This document shows, piece by piece, positions 46,234-54,637 of a stretch of DNA of 64,000 nt (within the stretch, counting starts at the first letter, position 1; each line of letters opens with the position of its first letter). The stretch spans positions 62,001 to 126,000 of the forward strand of contig JANYCZ010000004.1 of assembly GCA_025360015.1 (NCBI GenBank), read 5' to 3'. The notes beneath the pieces were generated by a model, which ran no database searches, was not told the origin of the DNA, and saw nothing but the letters and a program-made list of their open reading frames with translations. The position numbers and the translations under genes are program-made. This DNA comes from Verrucomicrobiota bacterium (GTDB lineage: Bacteria > Verrucomicrobiota > Verrucomicrobiia > Verrucomicrobiales > Verrucomicrobiaceae).

Positions 46234-48003
46234 TCACGCCGCCGCATCAAACACCACCTGCAGTTCCCCCACTGTGTGCCGGTTGCAGAAGGCATGAAAG
46301 GTTTCTTCCGCGCTACGCTTGTCCAGATAGCCCTTGAGCATGGCCTCCAGAGTGGGGCCAAGAGATTCAAAGGCCACGCCACTGAAAATCTGTCGGCCGA
46401 TCTTGCGGTTCTCACCGAAGCCACCACCGACGGTGATGTGATAGCCTTCGCCGCTTTCGGATTTCACCTTGGTTCCGAGCAGACCGATGTCTCCCATGAA
46501 GTGCTGGGCGCAGGAGTGCGCACAGCCGGTGAAGTGGATGTTCACGGGCTTGTCGAGCTTCACCCGCTTGTCGAGATACTCCATCATGGCGATGGCGTGT
46601 CCCTTCGTGTCGCTTGCGGCAAATTTGCAGTACTTGTTTCCCGTGCAGGCCACGAAGCCGCTCTTGAGATTCGACTGCTCACTAGGAAAACCGAGCTTCT
46701 TCAATGACTTCGCCACCGTGGTCGCATAAGCGGCCGGGACATTCGGGATGATGAAGTTCTGCCACACGGTGAGGCGGATCTCCCCCGAGCCGTAGCTGTC
46801 CGCCAGATCGGCGATGCGGGTGAGCTGCTTCGCGGTCATCTGTCCCACGGGCACACTCGCACCGATGTACACCAGCCCGTCCTGCTTTTGCGGAAAGGTG
46901 CCCACGTGTGAATGACCCTGCTGGGAAAACTCACGCTTTGCCTGGCATGGCGCATCTGGCGCGAGGCGTGTCAGCTTGAATTTCAGCAGCTTCTCGGTTT
47001 CCACGAGGACTCCATCCAGCCCCTTGTCTTCGATGACATATTTGAAGCGCGCTTTCTTGCGGTTCGTGCGGTCACCAAACTGGATGAAGACTCGCAGCAG
47101 AGCGACCATGACATCGTTCAATTGGTCAGGCTTCACCAGCACCCCCCAGTCACTGGCGAAGGTCTGATGCCCCGTGACTCCGCCAAGTGCGATGCGGAAG
47201 TACACCCCCGGCTCGATGCCTTCACTGTTCTCCACAATCTTCACCGCGCTCGCGCCTATGTCATTGGTGTCTTCGACCGCCGAGATAAGCCCGCCGCCGT
47301 CATAGGCGATGTTGAACTTGCGCGGCAGATCGTAGAACTCCTTGGAGGCAATGATGAGCGTGGCGAGTTCGTTCACCAGCGGGCGCACGTCGATGATTTC
47401 ATGCGGGTCATATCCTGCACATGGGTTCATCGTGATATTGCGGATGTTGTCCGCGCCCGCGCCTTTGGAGTGCAGCCCGCAGCCCTGGATGCGCCGCAGC
47501 ACCTCCGGACAGTTCTTCGGCTCGATGAGACGAATTTGAAAATTGTTCCGCGTGGTGATCTGAATGTAGCCTGTGGTCAGTTCCTTCGCGATGGCAGCGA
47601 GCTCGCGCAGTTGATAGCTCTTCACGATGCCGCCGGGAATGCGCAGCCTGCACATGTAGCCATCCTTCACCGGATTGAGCCAGAAGAGGCCGTTCCACTT
47701 GTAGCGAAACACGGACTCCGGCTCCGGCTTGGAGTTCCACCGCGCATCCATCACAAGCTGCTCGATGGCATCAAAGGGATGCAGTTCGCGCTTGATGCGC
47801 TCCTCCTTGGTCAGATCATCCAGCGCAGGTCCGGCTGGCGCGGCGGCTGGCGCAGGTGCCATGTCTCCGAATGACACTCCGCCAGCGGCGATGCCGGCAA
47901 AAAAGCCTTCGAGGTAGCGCTTCTGCTCACCGGAGAAATCCTGTTCTACCGAGGTGGCCGTAATGGGAGTGCTTGCTTTAGGGGTGGTGGCGGCAATATT
48001 CAT
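46234..48003 (-). CDS. nirA: Ferredoxin-type nitrite reductase
   Basis: A 589-residue siroheme reductase starting MNIAATTPKASTPITATSV; a longer open frame upstream runs through hicB and is rejected. YMCRLRIPGGIVKSYQLRELA and TTGYIQITTRNNFQIRLI are ferredoxin-domain motifs. The four cluster/siroheme Cys lie in ACTGNKYCKFAASDTKGH and TGCAHSCAQH. It reduces nitrite to ammonia with six electrons. It lies between the diflavin reductase (beyond hicBA) and the Fe-S gene, all leftward, and its start lies only 3 bases from the hicB start on the other strand, so its own promoter would have to lie inside hicB. Confidence 0.95.
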   Translation of the reverse strand: MNIAATTPKASTPITATSVEQDFSGEQKRYLEGFFAGIAAGGVSFGDMAPAPAAAPAGPALDDLTKEERIKRELHPFDAIEQLVMDARWNSKPEPESVFRYKWNGLFWLNPVKDGYMCRLRIPGGIVKSYQLRELAAIAKELTTGYIQITTRNNFQIRLIEPKNCPEVLRRIQGCGLHSKGAGADNIRNITMNPCAGYDPHEIIDVRPLVNELATLIIASKEFYDLPRKFNIAYDGGGLISAVEDTNDIGASAVKIVENSEGIEPGVYFRIALGGVTGHQTFASDWGVLVKPDQLNDVMVALLRVFIQFGDRTNRKKARFKYVIEDKGLDGVLVETEKLLKFKLTRLAPDAPCQAKREFSQQGHSHVGTFPQKQDGLVYIGASVPVGQMTAKQLTRIADLADSYGSGEIRLTVWQNFIIPNVPAAYATTVAKSLKKLGFPSEQSNLKSGFVACTGNKYCKFAASDTKGHAIAMMEYLDKRVKLDKPVNIHFTGCAHSCAQHFMGDIGLLGTKVKSESGEGYHITVGGGFGENRKIGRQIFSGVAFESLGPTLEAMLKGYLDKRSAEETFHAFCNRHTVGELQVVFDAAA

Positions 48004-48006
48004 GGC

Positions 48007-48231
48007 ATGAATGATCTTGAACTGGTTTTCCGGGTGCGTCCGGCAGAAGAAGGCGGCTTCACGGCCAATTGCCGTATGCCGGATGGCTTGATCGTCACCC
48101 AAGGCGACTCATGGGAGGAACTGGAACTCATGGTTCGTGACGCCGTAAGCTGCCACTTTGCAGAATCCACCTTGAAGCCGGGGCGGATCAGGCTGCATCT
48201 GGAGGAAGACCGAATTCTAGAAGCAGCATGA
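48007..48231 (+). CDS. hicB: HicB-family antitoxin
   Basis: A 74-residue protein. ELVFRVRPAEEGGFTANCRMPDGLIVTQGDSWEELELMVRDAVSCHF is the HicB pattern: two beta strands with a 'GF.A' turn, the GDS/GDT motif, then a helix ending in DAV. The partial RNase H-like fold binds and masks HicA. No ribbon-helix-helix or HTH C-terminus is present, so it is a short HicB and autoregulation by DNA binding is uncertain. Its last codon overlaps the hicA start (ATGA). It is transcribed opposite to the surrounding nitrate genes. Confidence 0.9.
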   Translation: MNDLELVFRVRPAEEGGFTANCRMPDGLIVTQGDSWEELELMVRDAVSCHFAESTLKPGRIRLHLEEDRILEAA

Positions 48232-48470
48232 AGTTGCCGCGCGATGTGACGGGCGAAGAACTGCTGCGCGGACTGCGACGGATCGGCTACGTTTTCGAAC
48301 GGCAGGCTGGCAGTCACATGATCCTGCGCAGTGAATCCCCCAGGATGCACTCGGTGACCGTGCCGAACCACAAGCCCCTCAAGGTGGGTACGCTGTCCTC
48401 CATCCTGCATGAAATCGCGCTTCAGCGCACCATGAGCGTGGAGTCCTTGCTCGGAGAGATGAAACTGTGA
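48228..48470 (+). CDS. hicA: HicA-family mRNA interferase toxin
   Basis: An 80-residue protein beginning MKLPRDVTGEELLRGLRRIGYVFERQAGSHMILRSE, the double-stranded-RNA-binding-like HicA fold. His30 in GSHMIL is the conserved catalytic residue. PNHKPLKVGTLSSILHEIAL completes the family pattern. HicA cleaves mRNA when free of HicB. It ends 4 bases before the convergent diflavin reductase stop, so hicBA fills the whole spacer between two nitrate genes. Both partners look intact. Confidence 0.93.
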   Translation: MKLPRDVTGEELLRGLRRIGYVFERQAGSHMILRSESPRMHSVTVPNHKPLKVGTLSSILHEIALQRTMSVESLLGEMKL

Positions 48471-48474
48471 GAGT

Positions 48475-50148
48475 TCAATAGACATCGCGGGCATAGCGTT
48501 TCTCCTTTTTCATTTGGTTCACGTAGGCGGCGGCTTCCTCAACGGATTTGCCACCGGCGGTTTGGATGATGCTGTGCAGCGCCTCATCGACATCTTTGGC
48601 CATGCGCTTGGCGTCACCGCACACGTAGAAGTACGCACCCTCCTCCAGCCATTGCCAGAGTTCGGTGGCGGCCTGCAGCATGCGGGTCTGCACGTAGATC
48701 TTTTCCTGCTGGTCACGGCTGAAGGCAGTGTCCAGGCGTGTGAGGTGCCCCTTCTGCACCCATTCGATGATTTGATCGTGATACAGAAAGTCACTGGCGC
48801 GTTTTTGATCGCCGAAGAAGAGCCAGTTTTTACCGGAGGCCTGCGTCGCTTCACGTTCTTCGAGGAAGGCACGGAACGGTGCGATGCCGGTCCCGGGGCC
48901 GACCATGATGACGGGTTTCGTGCGATCCGCAGGCAGGCGAAAATGATTCGCCGCATGGAAGTAGATGCCGGTGGTTTCACCGAGCGGCAGGCGATCCGAC
49001 AGAAAGGTGGAAGCCACGCCTTTATGCGGCACCCCATCGGTGCTGTAGCGCACCGCCGCGATGCAGAGATGCACTTCATCGGCATGCGCCTTCACGCTGG
49101 AGGCGATGGAATACAGACGGGGCTGCAGCTTGCGCAGATTTTCCATAAATGCTTTGAGGGTGATGCCCGCCTCCGGAGCTTTCCCGTAGAGATTTCTCAC
49201 CTCATAACTGGTGATCAGCGCGTCACGCAGAAGGGCGGAGCCGCCGTCCGGCAGGGCCACCACCGTCTGCGGGTCAAAGGCGTGCGCAGCGATGACGGCG
49301 TCCACCACCGCAGGGCAGTTCTGTACAAACACGCCGAGGGCATCTCCCACTTCATAGGTCAGCCCGCTGCCGGCGAGCGAGAAACCGATGTGACGTGTGT
49401 CCTTGCTGCTGCCCCGGGCATTGAGCGACATGTTGACGATCAACTTCGCAGGGAATGGATTTTTCTTGGTGTAGCCCGTCTCTTCTTCCAGTTCCACGGT
49501 TGTCTCGGGCACCGCTGTCACGGTGGCCATGGCAGCACCGCCGCTCAGGGCCGTGAACGCGCTGGCGCTCCACGTCTTCGCGAGGTCCTCAAACTCCACA
49601 TCGCAATCGACTCGATCCACAATGCGCTTGGCTCCCAGCTCGGCGAGACGTTCATCCAGCTTTCTCCCTGCCAGGCAGAAGGTGTCGCCATAGTTTTTGT
49701 CTCCCAGCGCCAGGACGCTGAACTGCACGCCCTCGAGCTTCGGACTGCTGCCGTTTTGATTGATGCTGTCCCAGAAAGACACCGCATTGTCGGGCATGTC
49801 CCCTTCCCCCCAGGTGCTGGTGATAAGCAGGACGTTTTGCTCCTTGATGAGATCGGCGGGTTGCAGCGAGTCGAGGCCCGCAGCTCGCGCTGCGAAACCC
49901 CGACCCGATGCTTCCCTGGCCAGCCGCTTGGCCAAACTTTCCGCGTTGCCGCTCTGGCTGCCGAACGCGATGAGGAGCGTGGGTTTTGCCGCCTGCGACG
50001 CTGCCATGCCGGCAGGTGCGGCTCCACGATTGAGAACACCGGCGAGGAAGCCATTGAGCCAGGCTCGCTGCTCGGTGGAGAATGGGGCGTTTTCAGGAAT
50101 GAGGGGGACGGATGTCATTGCGGCGGTGGGGGAAAGAAGATTCATCAC
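48475..50148 (-). CDS. CysJ-like diflavin reductase (sulfite reductase flavoprotein alpha-like)
   Basis: A 557-residue protein. After about 50 residues comes a flavodoxin-like FMN domain (TLLIAFGSQSGNAESLAKRLA, from about residue 57). An FAD domain (RLYSIASSVKAHADEVHLCIAAVRY) follows, and then a NADPH domain (GPGTGIAPFRAFLEEREA, WLFFGDQKRASDFLYHDQ, YFYVCGDAKRMAKDVDEALH). The order is that of CysJ and cytochrome P450 reductase. Beside nirA it probably moves NADPH electrons to nitrite or nitrate reductase in place of ferredoxin, although no sulfite reductase hemoprotein gene is nearby. Its start overlaps the stop of the kinase gene. Confidence 0.92.
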   Translation of the reverse strand: MMNLLSPTAAMTSVPLIPENAPFSTEQRAWLNGFLAGVLNRGAAPAGMAASQAAKPTLLIAFGSQSGNAESLAKRLAREASGRGFAARAAGLDSLQPADLIKEQNVLLITSTWGEGDMPDNAVSFWDSINQNGSSPKLEGVQFSVLALGDKNYGDTFCLAGRKLDERLAELGAKRIVDRVDCDVEFEDLAKTWSASAFTALSGGAAMATVTAVPETTVELEEETGYTKKNPFPAKLIVNMSLNARGSSKDTRHIGFSLAGSGLTYEVGDALGVFVQNCPAVVDAVIAAHAFDPQTVVALPDGGSALLRDALITSYEVRNLYGKAPEAGITLKAFMENLRKLQPRLYSIASSVKAHADEVHLCIAAVRYSTDGVPHKGVASTFLSDRLPLGETTGIYFHAANHFRLPADRTKPVIMVGPGTGIAPFRAFLEEREATQASGKNWLFFGDQKRASDFLYHDQIIEWVQKGHLTRLDTAFSRDQQEKIYVQTRMLQAATELWQWLEEGAYFYVCGDAKRMAKDVDEALHSIIQTAGGKSVEEAAAYVNQMKKEKRYARDVY

Positions 50149-51776
50149 TTTCTGGCAAGCAGTTTGAAGACCAGCCAGATCGTGGTGAGCAGAAAGATGA
50201 AGAAGCCGGTCTTGTAGAAGGCGACCGGATTGCGCTCGATCAGCGGTGTGTCCGCCTCATAAAAGGGCTGCACGCGCTCAGGATGATTGAGGTCATGCGC
50301 CAGTTCGGAGTAGTGCTGGTAGCGGCGCGCGGGCTTGATGGCGATGGCACGGTGAATGACGGCCTCCAGCCATGAGGGGATGTTAGGATTGATTTTCGAA
50401 AGCCGCTTCGCCGGATGGAAGACGGGTGTCTGAAAGCGCTCGATCTGGCCATAGGGCAGCCTGCCCGTGAGCGCCTGATACAGCGTGATGCCGAGCGCAA
50501 AGATCTCCGTGCGCTCACTGATCGGCGCACTGTGAAAACGCTCCGGCGCAAGATAGCTGGCGGTGCCTGCACGCGATGAGATGGAGAAGATGGCGGCCGC
50601 GCTGCCGAGATCCACGAGTTTGAAAGTGAGGCGCGTGTAATCGCCGATGCAGAGGATGTTCTCCGGCTTGATGTCACCATGGACGAGTTCGAGACGCAGC
50701 AGTGTCTGCGAGGCTTCCGCGAGAAATCTTCCCAGCGCGATGGCGGAGTCCACCGAGAGCACGCGCTCACGCAGCACGGCGGCGAGGCTGGGCGCGTCCG
50801 CAAACTCCATGAGGTAGTAGCGCATGGTCTGCCCCGGCGGCTCATAGGAACGAACGAAGTGCGCAGACCGCGCGCGTGTGGCGTTCCAGATCTCGTGGGT
50901 GAAGGCTTCGAGATGCTTTGGGCTGTCCACCGCCTCCACCGGGGCAAATTTCATGACCACGCGGTGTCCGTCCTTTTCCGCCAGCCAGACACGGCTGGTG
51001 CCATGAAAGGAGCGCACCAGTTCATACCCGTCGATTTCGTCGCCTTTGTTCAGCACCGCGGGAATGGTGAGCGTGCGTGCATTCATGGCGTGCAGCCTGC
51101 CCGTTTGCTGAATATCCAGCACCAGGGCGCTCATGTCATCCAGCGTTTCCTCCTTCGCCTGCTGGCGCGCCGTCATGACGATGCTGCGGGCGGAGCTGTG
51201 GCGGGAGAGCGCCGTGGCGATCTCATCCTCAGGCACATGATTGGACACACCGTCAGAGCAGAGGAAGGCCACGTCGCCGTCTTGCAAGGTGAGCGTGAAG
51301 CACGCGGGCTCAATCTCCACGCTCATGCCCAGCGCACGCGTCAGGATGTGGCTGCGCTCCGTCTCCACATGCCGGGTGGAAAGCGTGTTCAGCCTCCCCT
51401 CACGCCAGAGACAGACAGAAGAGTCCCCGAGATTGATGCCATGCAGCGTGTCTCCTTCGATCACCACCGCAGCCAGCGTGGCCACCATCTCCGTGCGCTC
51501 ATAGCGCACTTGTGATTCCTGATACAGAGCTTGATTGAGGATGCGGGCAAAAGTCGTGAGTGCCTGCTGAGGCGTCCAGGAGCGCGGACGTGCGCTGTAA
51601 TGCTCAATGAGCGAACTCACCGCGCGTTGCGCCGCCTCGCGCGCGGGTTCGCCGCTGCCGGCACCGTCACTGAGCACGGCAATGACCGTTTGATCCCATG
51701 CACGCACGTCAAAAGCGTCAGAAGAAGGAATCCCTTCTTCTCTCGCGATGCCGTGGCTGGTGGTGAGTACCTTCAT
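50145..51776 (-). CDS. PP2C phosphatase - Ser/Thr kinase fusion, membrane anchored
   Basis: A 543-residue protein. Residues 1-220 are a PP2C phosphatase (LSDGAGSG with Asp37, NLGDSS at 116-120, CSDGVSN with Asp175, DDMSALVL at 213-220). Residues about 245-500 are a protein kinase (Lys276 in VVMKF, HGDIKPENIL with Asp368 and Asn373). The DFG motif is DLG (389-391) followed by a TASYLAPERF activation segment. A single transmembrane helix (about 517-538) ends the protein. Similar fusions occur in other nitrate assimilation operons, where the target is not established. It lies between the NarK-like transporter and the diflavin reductase, overlapping the latter by 4 bases. Confidence 0.93.
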   Translation of the reverse strand: MKVLTTSHGIAREEGIPSSDAFDVRAWDQTVIAVLSDGAGSGEPAREAAQRAVSSLIEHYSARPRSWTPQQALTTFARILNQALYQESQVRYERTEMVATLAAVVIEGDTLHGINLGDSSVCLWREGRLNTLSTRHVETERSHILTRALGMSVEIEPACFTLTLQDGDVAFLCSDGVSNHVPEDEIATALSRHSSARSIVMTARQQAKEETLDDMSALVLDIQQTGRLHAMNARTLTIPAVLNKGDEIDGYELVRSFHGTSRVWLAEKDGHRVVMKFAPVEAVDSPKHLEAFTHEIWNATRARSAHFVRSYEPPGQTMRYYLMEFADAPSLAAVLRERVLSVDSAIALGRFLAEASQTLLRLELVHGDIKPENILCIGDYTRLTFKLVDLGSAAAIFSISSRAGTASYLAPERFHSAPISERTEIFALGITLYQALTGRLPYGQIERFQTPVFHPAKRLSKINPNIPSWLEAVIHRAIAIKPARRYQHYSELAHDLNHPERVQPFYEADTPLIERNPVAFYKTGFFIFLLTTIWLVFKLLARK

Positions 51777-51790
51777 AAAAGTAGTGTGAA

Positions 51791-52996
51791 TTAGATGCGT
51801 GCTTCAGCCAGCGCGCCCCAGGTGGTGCGCCAGCGCAGCTTGACGAAATTGAGGCCGATGAGCGCGAGGATGCACAGCGTGGAAAAAGCGAGCAATCCCG
51901 CGAGATAGCTGCCCGTCAGCCCCTTGGAATACCCCAGCGCACTGGCAAGCATGAAGCCCCCCAGTCCACCACCACACCCCACCAAACCGGTCATCACACC
52001 AATGTCCTTGGCAAAGCGCTGTGGCAGCAGTTGGAAGACAGAGCCATTGGCCATGCCGAAGGCGCAGGAAGCCAGGAAGAAACCGAAGGCGCACAGGCCG
52101 ATCGTTCCCGCACAAGCCGCCAGCACCAGAGCCAGTGCGGCAGCAAGGAAGAAGACATGCAGGGCGCGGATGCCACCGAGGCGGTCCGCCAGCGCGCCAC
52201 CCACCGGCCTGCCCAGAGCACCCACCAGCGTACACATCGCCGCCCAGGTGCCAGCCTCTACCGGCTGGAGATGAAACTCCGAGGTGAAGTAGATGATGAG
52301 CGATGCGGCGAGGCCGGAAAAACCACCGAAGCTGATGGTGTAGAAGAAGCAAAACCAGTGCGCGTCCTTCTCCTTCAGCAGGTTCACGTAATCCTTGAGC
52401 GTCTTCTTCTTCACCTTCACCTGCGCTTCCTTGGAAAACACGATGTAGATGATAAGCACCAGGAACAGCGGGATGAGTGCCAGACCAAAGACGGCATTCC
52501 AGCCGTAGATGACCGCGAGCCGGGGTGCCAGGATGGCATCAATAACCACGCCGACATTCCCCGCTCCTGCGAGGCCCAGCACCAGACCCTGCATGTGCGG
52601 CGGATACCAGCGCCCCGCCTGCGGCAGCGCCACGGCAAAGCTGGCACCGGCCACGCCCAGTACCACTCCCAGCATGAGCGTGTGGGAAAACTGATGCAGC
52701 CCCGTGAGCCAAGCCGTGGTCATGCCCGCGATGACGATGAGCTGCGCCATGATGCCGGTGTTCTTGGCACCCAGGCGGTCCACCAGCATCCCGAGGAGGA
52801 TGCGGATGAACGCACCCGACAAATAAGGCACCGCGACCATCAGCCCCTTCTCCTGCGGCGTGAGACCGAGCGAGATCCCGATCTGCGCACCGAGCGCGCC
52901 AAGGATGGTCCAGACCATGAAGCTGACGTCAAAGTACAGAAACGAGGTGAGAAGGGTGGGCCAGTGTCCGGAGTTTTTTAGATCGGCTAGTTTCAT
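51791..52996 (-). CDS. NarK-like MFS nitrate/nitrite transporter
   Basis: A 401-residue protein starting at MKLADLKNSGHWPTLLTSFLYFDVSFMVWTILGALG; the frame is open 23 codons further but those residues are not family-like. There are twelve hydrophobic segments. GMLVDRLGAKNTGIM is the MFS A-motif, and PYLSGAFIRILLGML plus the two nitrate-signature-like Gly-rich helices (GVAGASFAVALPQAGRWYPPHMQG and GCGGGLGGFMLASAL) identify the NarK/NasA transporter branch. It imports nitrate (or exports nitrite) across the inner membrane. It sits downstream of its own palindrome and the porin terminator, so it likely starts a second transcription unit. Confidence 0.92.
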   Translation of the reverse strand: MKLADLKNSGHWPTLLTSFLYFDVSFMVWTILGALGAQIGISLGLTPQEKGLMVAVPYLSGAFIRILLGMLVDRLGAKNTGIMAQLIVIAGMTTAWLTGLHQFSHTLMLGVVLGVAGASFAVALPQAGRWYPPHMQGLVLGLAGAGNVGVVIDAILAPRLAVIYGWNAVFGLALIPLFLVLIIYIVFSKEAQVKVKKKTLKDYVNLLKEKDAHWFCFFYTISFGGFSGLAASLIIYFTSEFHLQPVEAGTWAAMCTLVGALGRPVGGALADRLGGIRALHVFFLAAALALVLAACAGTIGLCAFGFFLASCAFGMANGSVFQLLPQRFAKDIGVMTGLVGCGGGLGGFMLASALGYSKGLTGSYLAGLLAFSTLCILALIGLNFVKLRWRTTWGALAEARI

Positions 52997-53094
52997 GAGA
53001 GGGCTTGTGAAGGTTCTTCCATTCTCATGAGCCGCACGCGTGCCAAGTGGGCCAATGCAATCCAAGAACGTATTGAATCTTTTTTATGTTATTG

Positions 53095-53109
53095 ATGAAT
53101 ATAATTCAT
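53095..53109. promoter_or_regulatory. Candidate operator ATGAAT-N3-ATTCAT upstream of the NarK-like gene
   Basis: The perfect palindrome ATGAAT-ATA-ATTCAT lies 98 bases upstream of the transporter ATG, in an AT-rich stretch. The same 6-3-6 palindrome occurs at the lysR start (60264-60278). This suggests a shared regulator; it is an inference. Confidence 0.5.
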
Positions 53110-53112
53110 GCT

Positions 53113-53153
53113 AAAAACCGAGCGCCTGCCGCCTTGAAATTTGCCGGCAGGCG
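53113..53153 (-). terminator. Terminator after the nitrate-locus porin
   Basis: Read leftward, CGCCTGCCG, a 13-base loop, and CGGCAGGCG (arms 53145-53153 and 53123-53131) are followed by GCTCGG-like bases and TTTTT at 53113-53117. It ends the Nrt-porin transcription unit ahead of the NarK-like gene. Confidence 0.75.
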
Positions 53154-53168
53154 GCGGACCCCGGCGGA

Positions 53169-54605
53169 TCAGAAGTCGATCTGCATCTGCAGGTAGCCGA
53201 ACTGGGCGTTGCTGCCCGCGCCGGTCTGCTTGAGATAATCACCGGCAATGAAGTAGCTGTAGCCGCTGAGAATATTGACGTGCGGCGTGACCTTGTAGCT
53301 CACGGTGAAGTCCAGCTCCTGGCCGCGAAAGCTGCTGGCGTTCAGGGCGGCGGTGTTGACGGGGCGCACCTTGGTGGTGCCATTGGAGCGGTACCAGGAG
53401 TCAGCGTTGTTGGCGTTCCAGAAAAGGTGATAGTCCAGCATGACCTTCATCTTGGCGGTGGGCATGAAGCTGAAGTTCACCTGGGGATTGTACATGTTCA
53501 TCCACGCCGTGGTGTCCATGTAGCCGTAAAAGAGGTGGTTGGTGGGGAAGAGATTCTGGAAGGTGCCCACCTTCTTGTCATTGGGGCTGCCATCGCCGCT
53601 GGCATAGTTGAACTGCAGGCCGAAGCGTGGCTTCCAAGGGGACTTGAGCCAGTTATAGCCGGAGCCCAAATGGCCCGCGTAGGCGGTGAGGGAGCGGCCA
53701 CCCACCTTGCCAGTCTGGAAGTCCAGTTCCAAATCGTAGTCAAAGCCGTTGAGTTTTTTGGGGTCGCCCTTCCAGAGGGTGCCCAGATTGACAAAGCTGG
53801 TAGAGCCGATGGGTGGACCGAAGTTCGCCTGGCCGTCATCGCGGTAGTGGAGGGCGTAGAAGTCGGTGGTGGTGTTGAAGGGCACGAAGAGCGTGCTGAA
53901 GTAGAGGCCGCTGATGAAGGCATTGCGGTGGTCCGTCTGGTCGAGGAGGTCTGACTTGTTCCACTTGTAGGTGTTGAAGTTCACCGGACTGGCGGTGAAG
54001 AGATCCGCAGACCATTTGCTGCCGGTGTAGCGGAACTTGAAGGCGTCGAAGGTGCGTGCCTGGTTGGCCCATTCCAGCGGCCCGATCAGACGCTGGTCCC
54101 CGAAGGCGAGAAACTGGCGGCCAAGGGTGGAGCTGAAGCCCTTTTTGAGATTGCCGATCTGGACGTAGGCCTTGAGAATATCGAAGAGATCATCACCCTC
54201 GGCGCCGTTGACGCCGATCGTGTGGCCGCGGTCGCCGCCGATCTCACGAACGTCCTGCCCCTGCACGTAGAGCTTGATCCAGGGATTGACATCATAGCCC
54301 ACGCCGAGGCGGAAGCGCTGTAGGAGCCAGGCGGCATCCTGCACACCGTTGACGGCGCTGTTGAAGTCGAAGTTGTTGTCGCGCATCTCGTAGCGCATGC
54401 GCTCCTGCACATCGAAGGTGAAGTTGCCCACCTTCATCGGCGCATAGGCGGGAGGTGGCGGGGCCAGCGTGTAACCAGGCACCGGTGCCGGTGAAGTGGT
54501 TTTGGGGACTGAGCCCTGGGGGACAGGCTGCGTGATTGGGGAAACTGAATTCTGGGCGAACGCGAGCGATGTGGTCGCCAGCATCAGCGTGAGGATTTTT
54601 TTCAT
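53169..54605 (-). CDS. Outer-membrane porin, alginate-export-like, of the nitrate locus
   Basis: A 478-residue protein with signal peptide MKKILTLMLATTSLAFA and a Pro-rich linker (about 20-55). A long beta-barrel follows, ending in Phe (QMQIDF). FTFDVQERMRYEMRDNNFDF, LGRQFLAFGDQRLIGPLEWANQARTFDAFK and WKPRFGLQFNYASGDGSPND match the porin at 8383-9840. It is the last gene of the Nrt transport unit, 32 bases after the ATPase gene, so nitrate is the likely solute. That specificity comes from context only. Confidence 0.82.
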   Translation of the reverse strand: MKKILTLMLATTSLAFAQNSVSPITQPVPQGSVPKTTSPAPVPGYTLAPPPPAYAPMKVGNFTFDVQERMRYEMRDNNFDFNSAVNGVQDAAWLLQRFRLGVGYDVNPWIKLYVQGQDVREIGGDRGHTIGVNGAEGDDLFDILKAYVQIGNLKKGFSSTLGRQFLAFGDQRLIGPLEWANQARTFDAFKFRYTGSKWSADLFTASPVNFNTYKWNKSDLLDQTDHRNAFISGLYFSTLFVPFNTTTDFYALHYRDDGQANFGPPIGSTSFVNLGTLWKGDPKKLNGFDYDLELDFQTGKVGGRSLTAYAGHLGSGYNWLKSPWKPRFGLQFNYASGDGSPNDKKVGTFQNLFPTNHLFYGYMDTTAWMNMYNPQVNFSFMPTAKMKVMLDYHLFWNANNADSWYRSNGTTKVRPVNTAALNASSFRGQELDFTVSYKVTPHVNILSGYSYFIAGDYLKQTGAGSNAQFGYLQMQIDF

Positions 54606-54637
54606 GATGTGGTATTGTGGGTGTGTATGGGTTTCGG

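Noticed and set aside
47998-48012. ATTCAT-GGC-ATGAAT palindrome at the nirA/hicB junction as a third regulator site
   Set aside because: The arms are in reverse order relative to the other two sites and arise because both proteins begin Met-Asn (ATGAAT).
48004-48102. Extended N-terminus of NirA
   Set aside because: The extra 33 residues would be read from antisense hicB sequence. The ATG at 48003 gives a normal NirA length.
48514-50217. 567-codon plus-strand frame across the diflavin reductase gene
   Set aside because: Antisense shadow; the minus strand has complete FMN, FAD and NADPH motifs.
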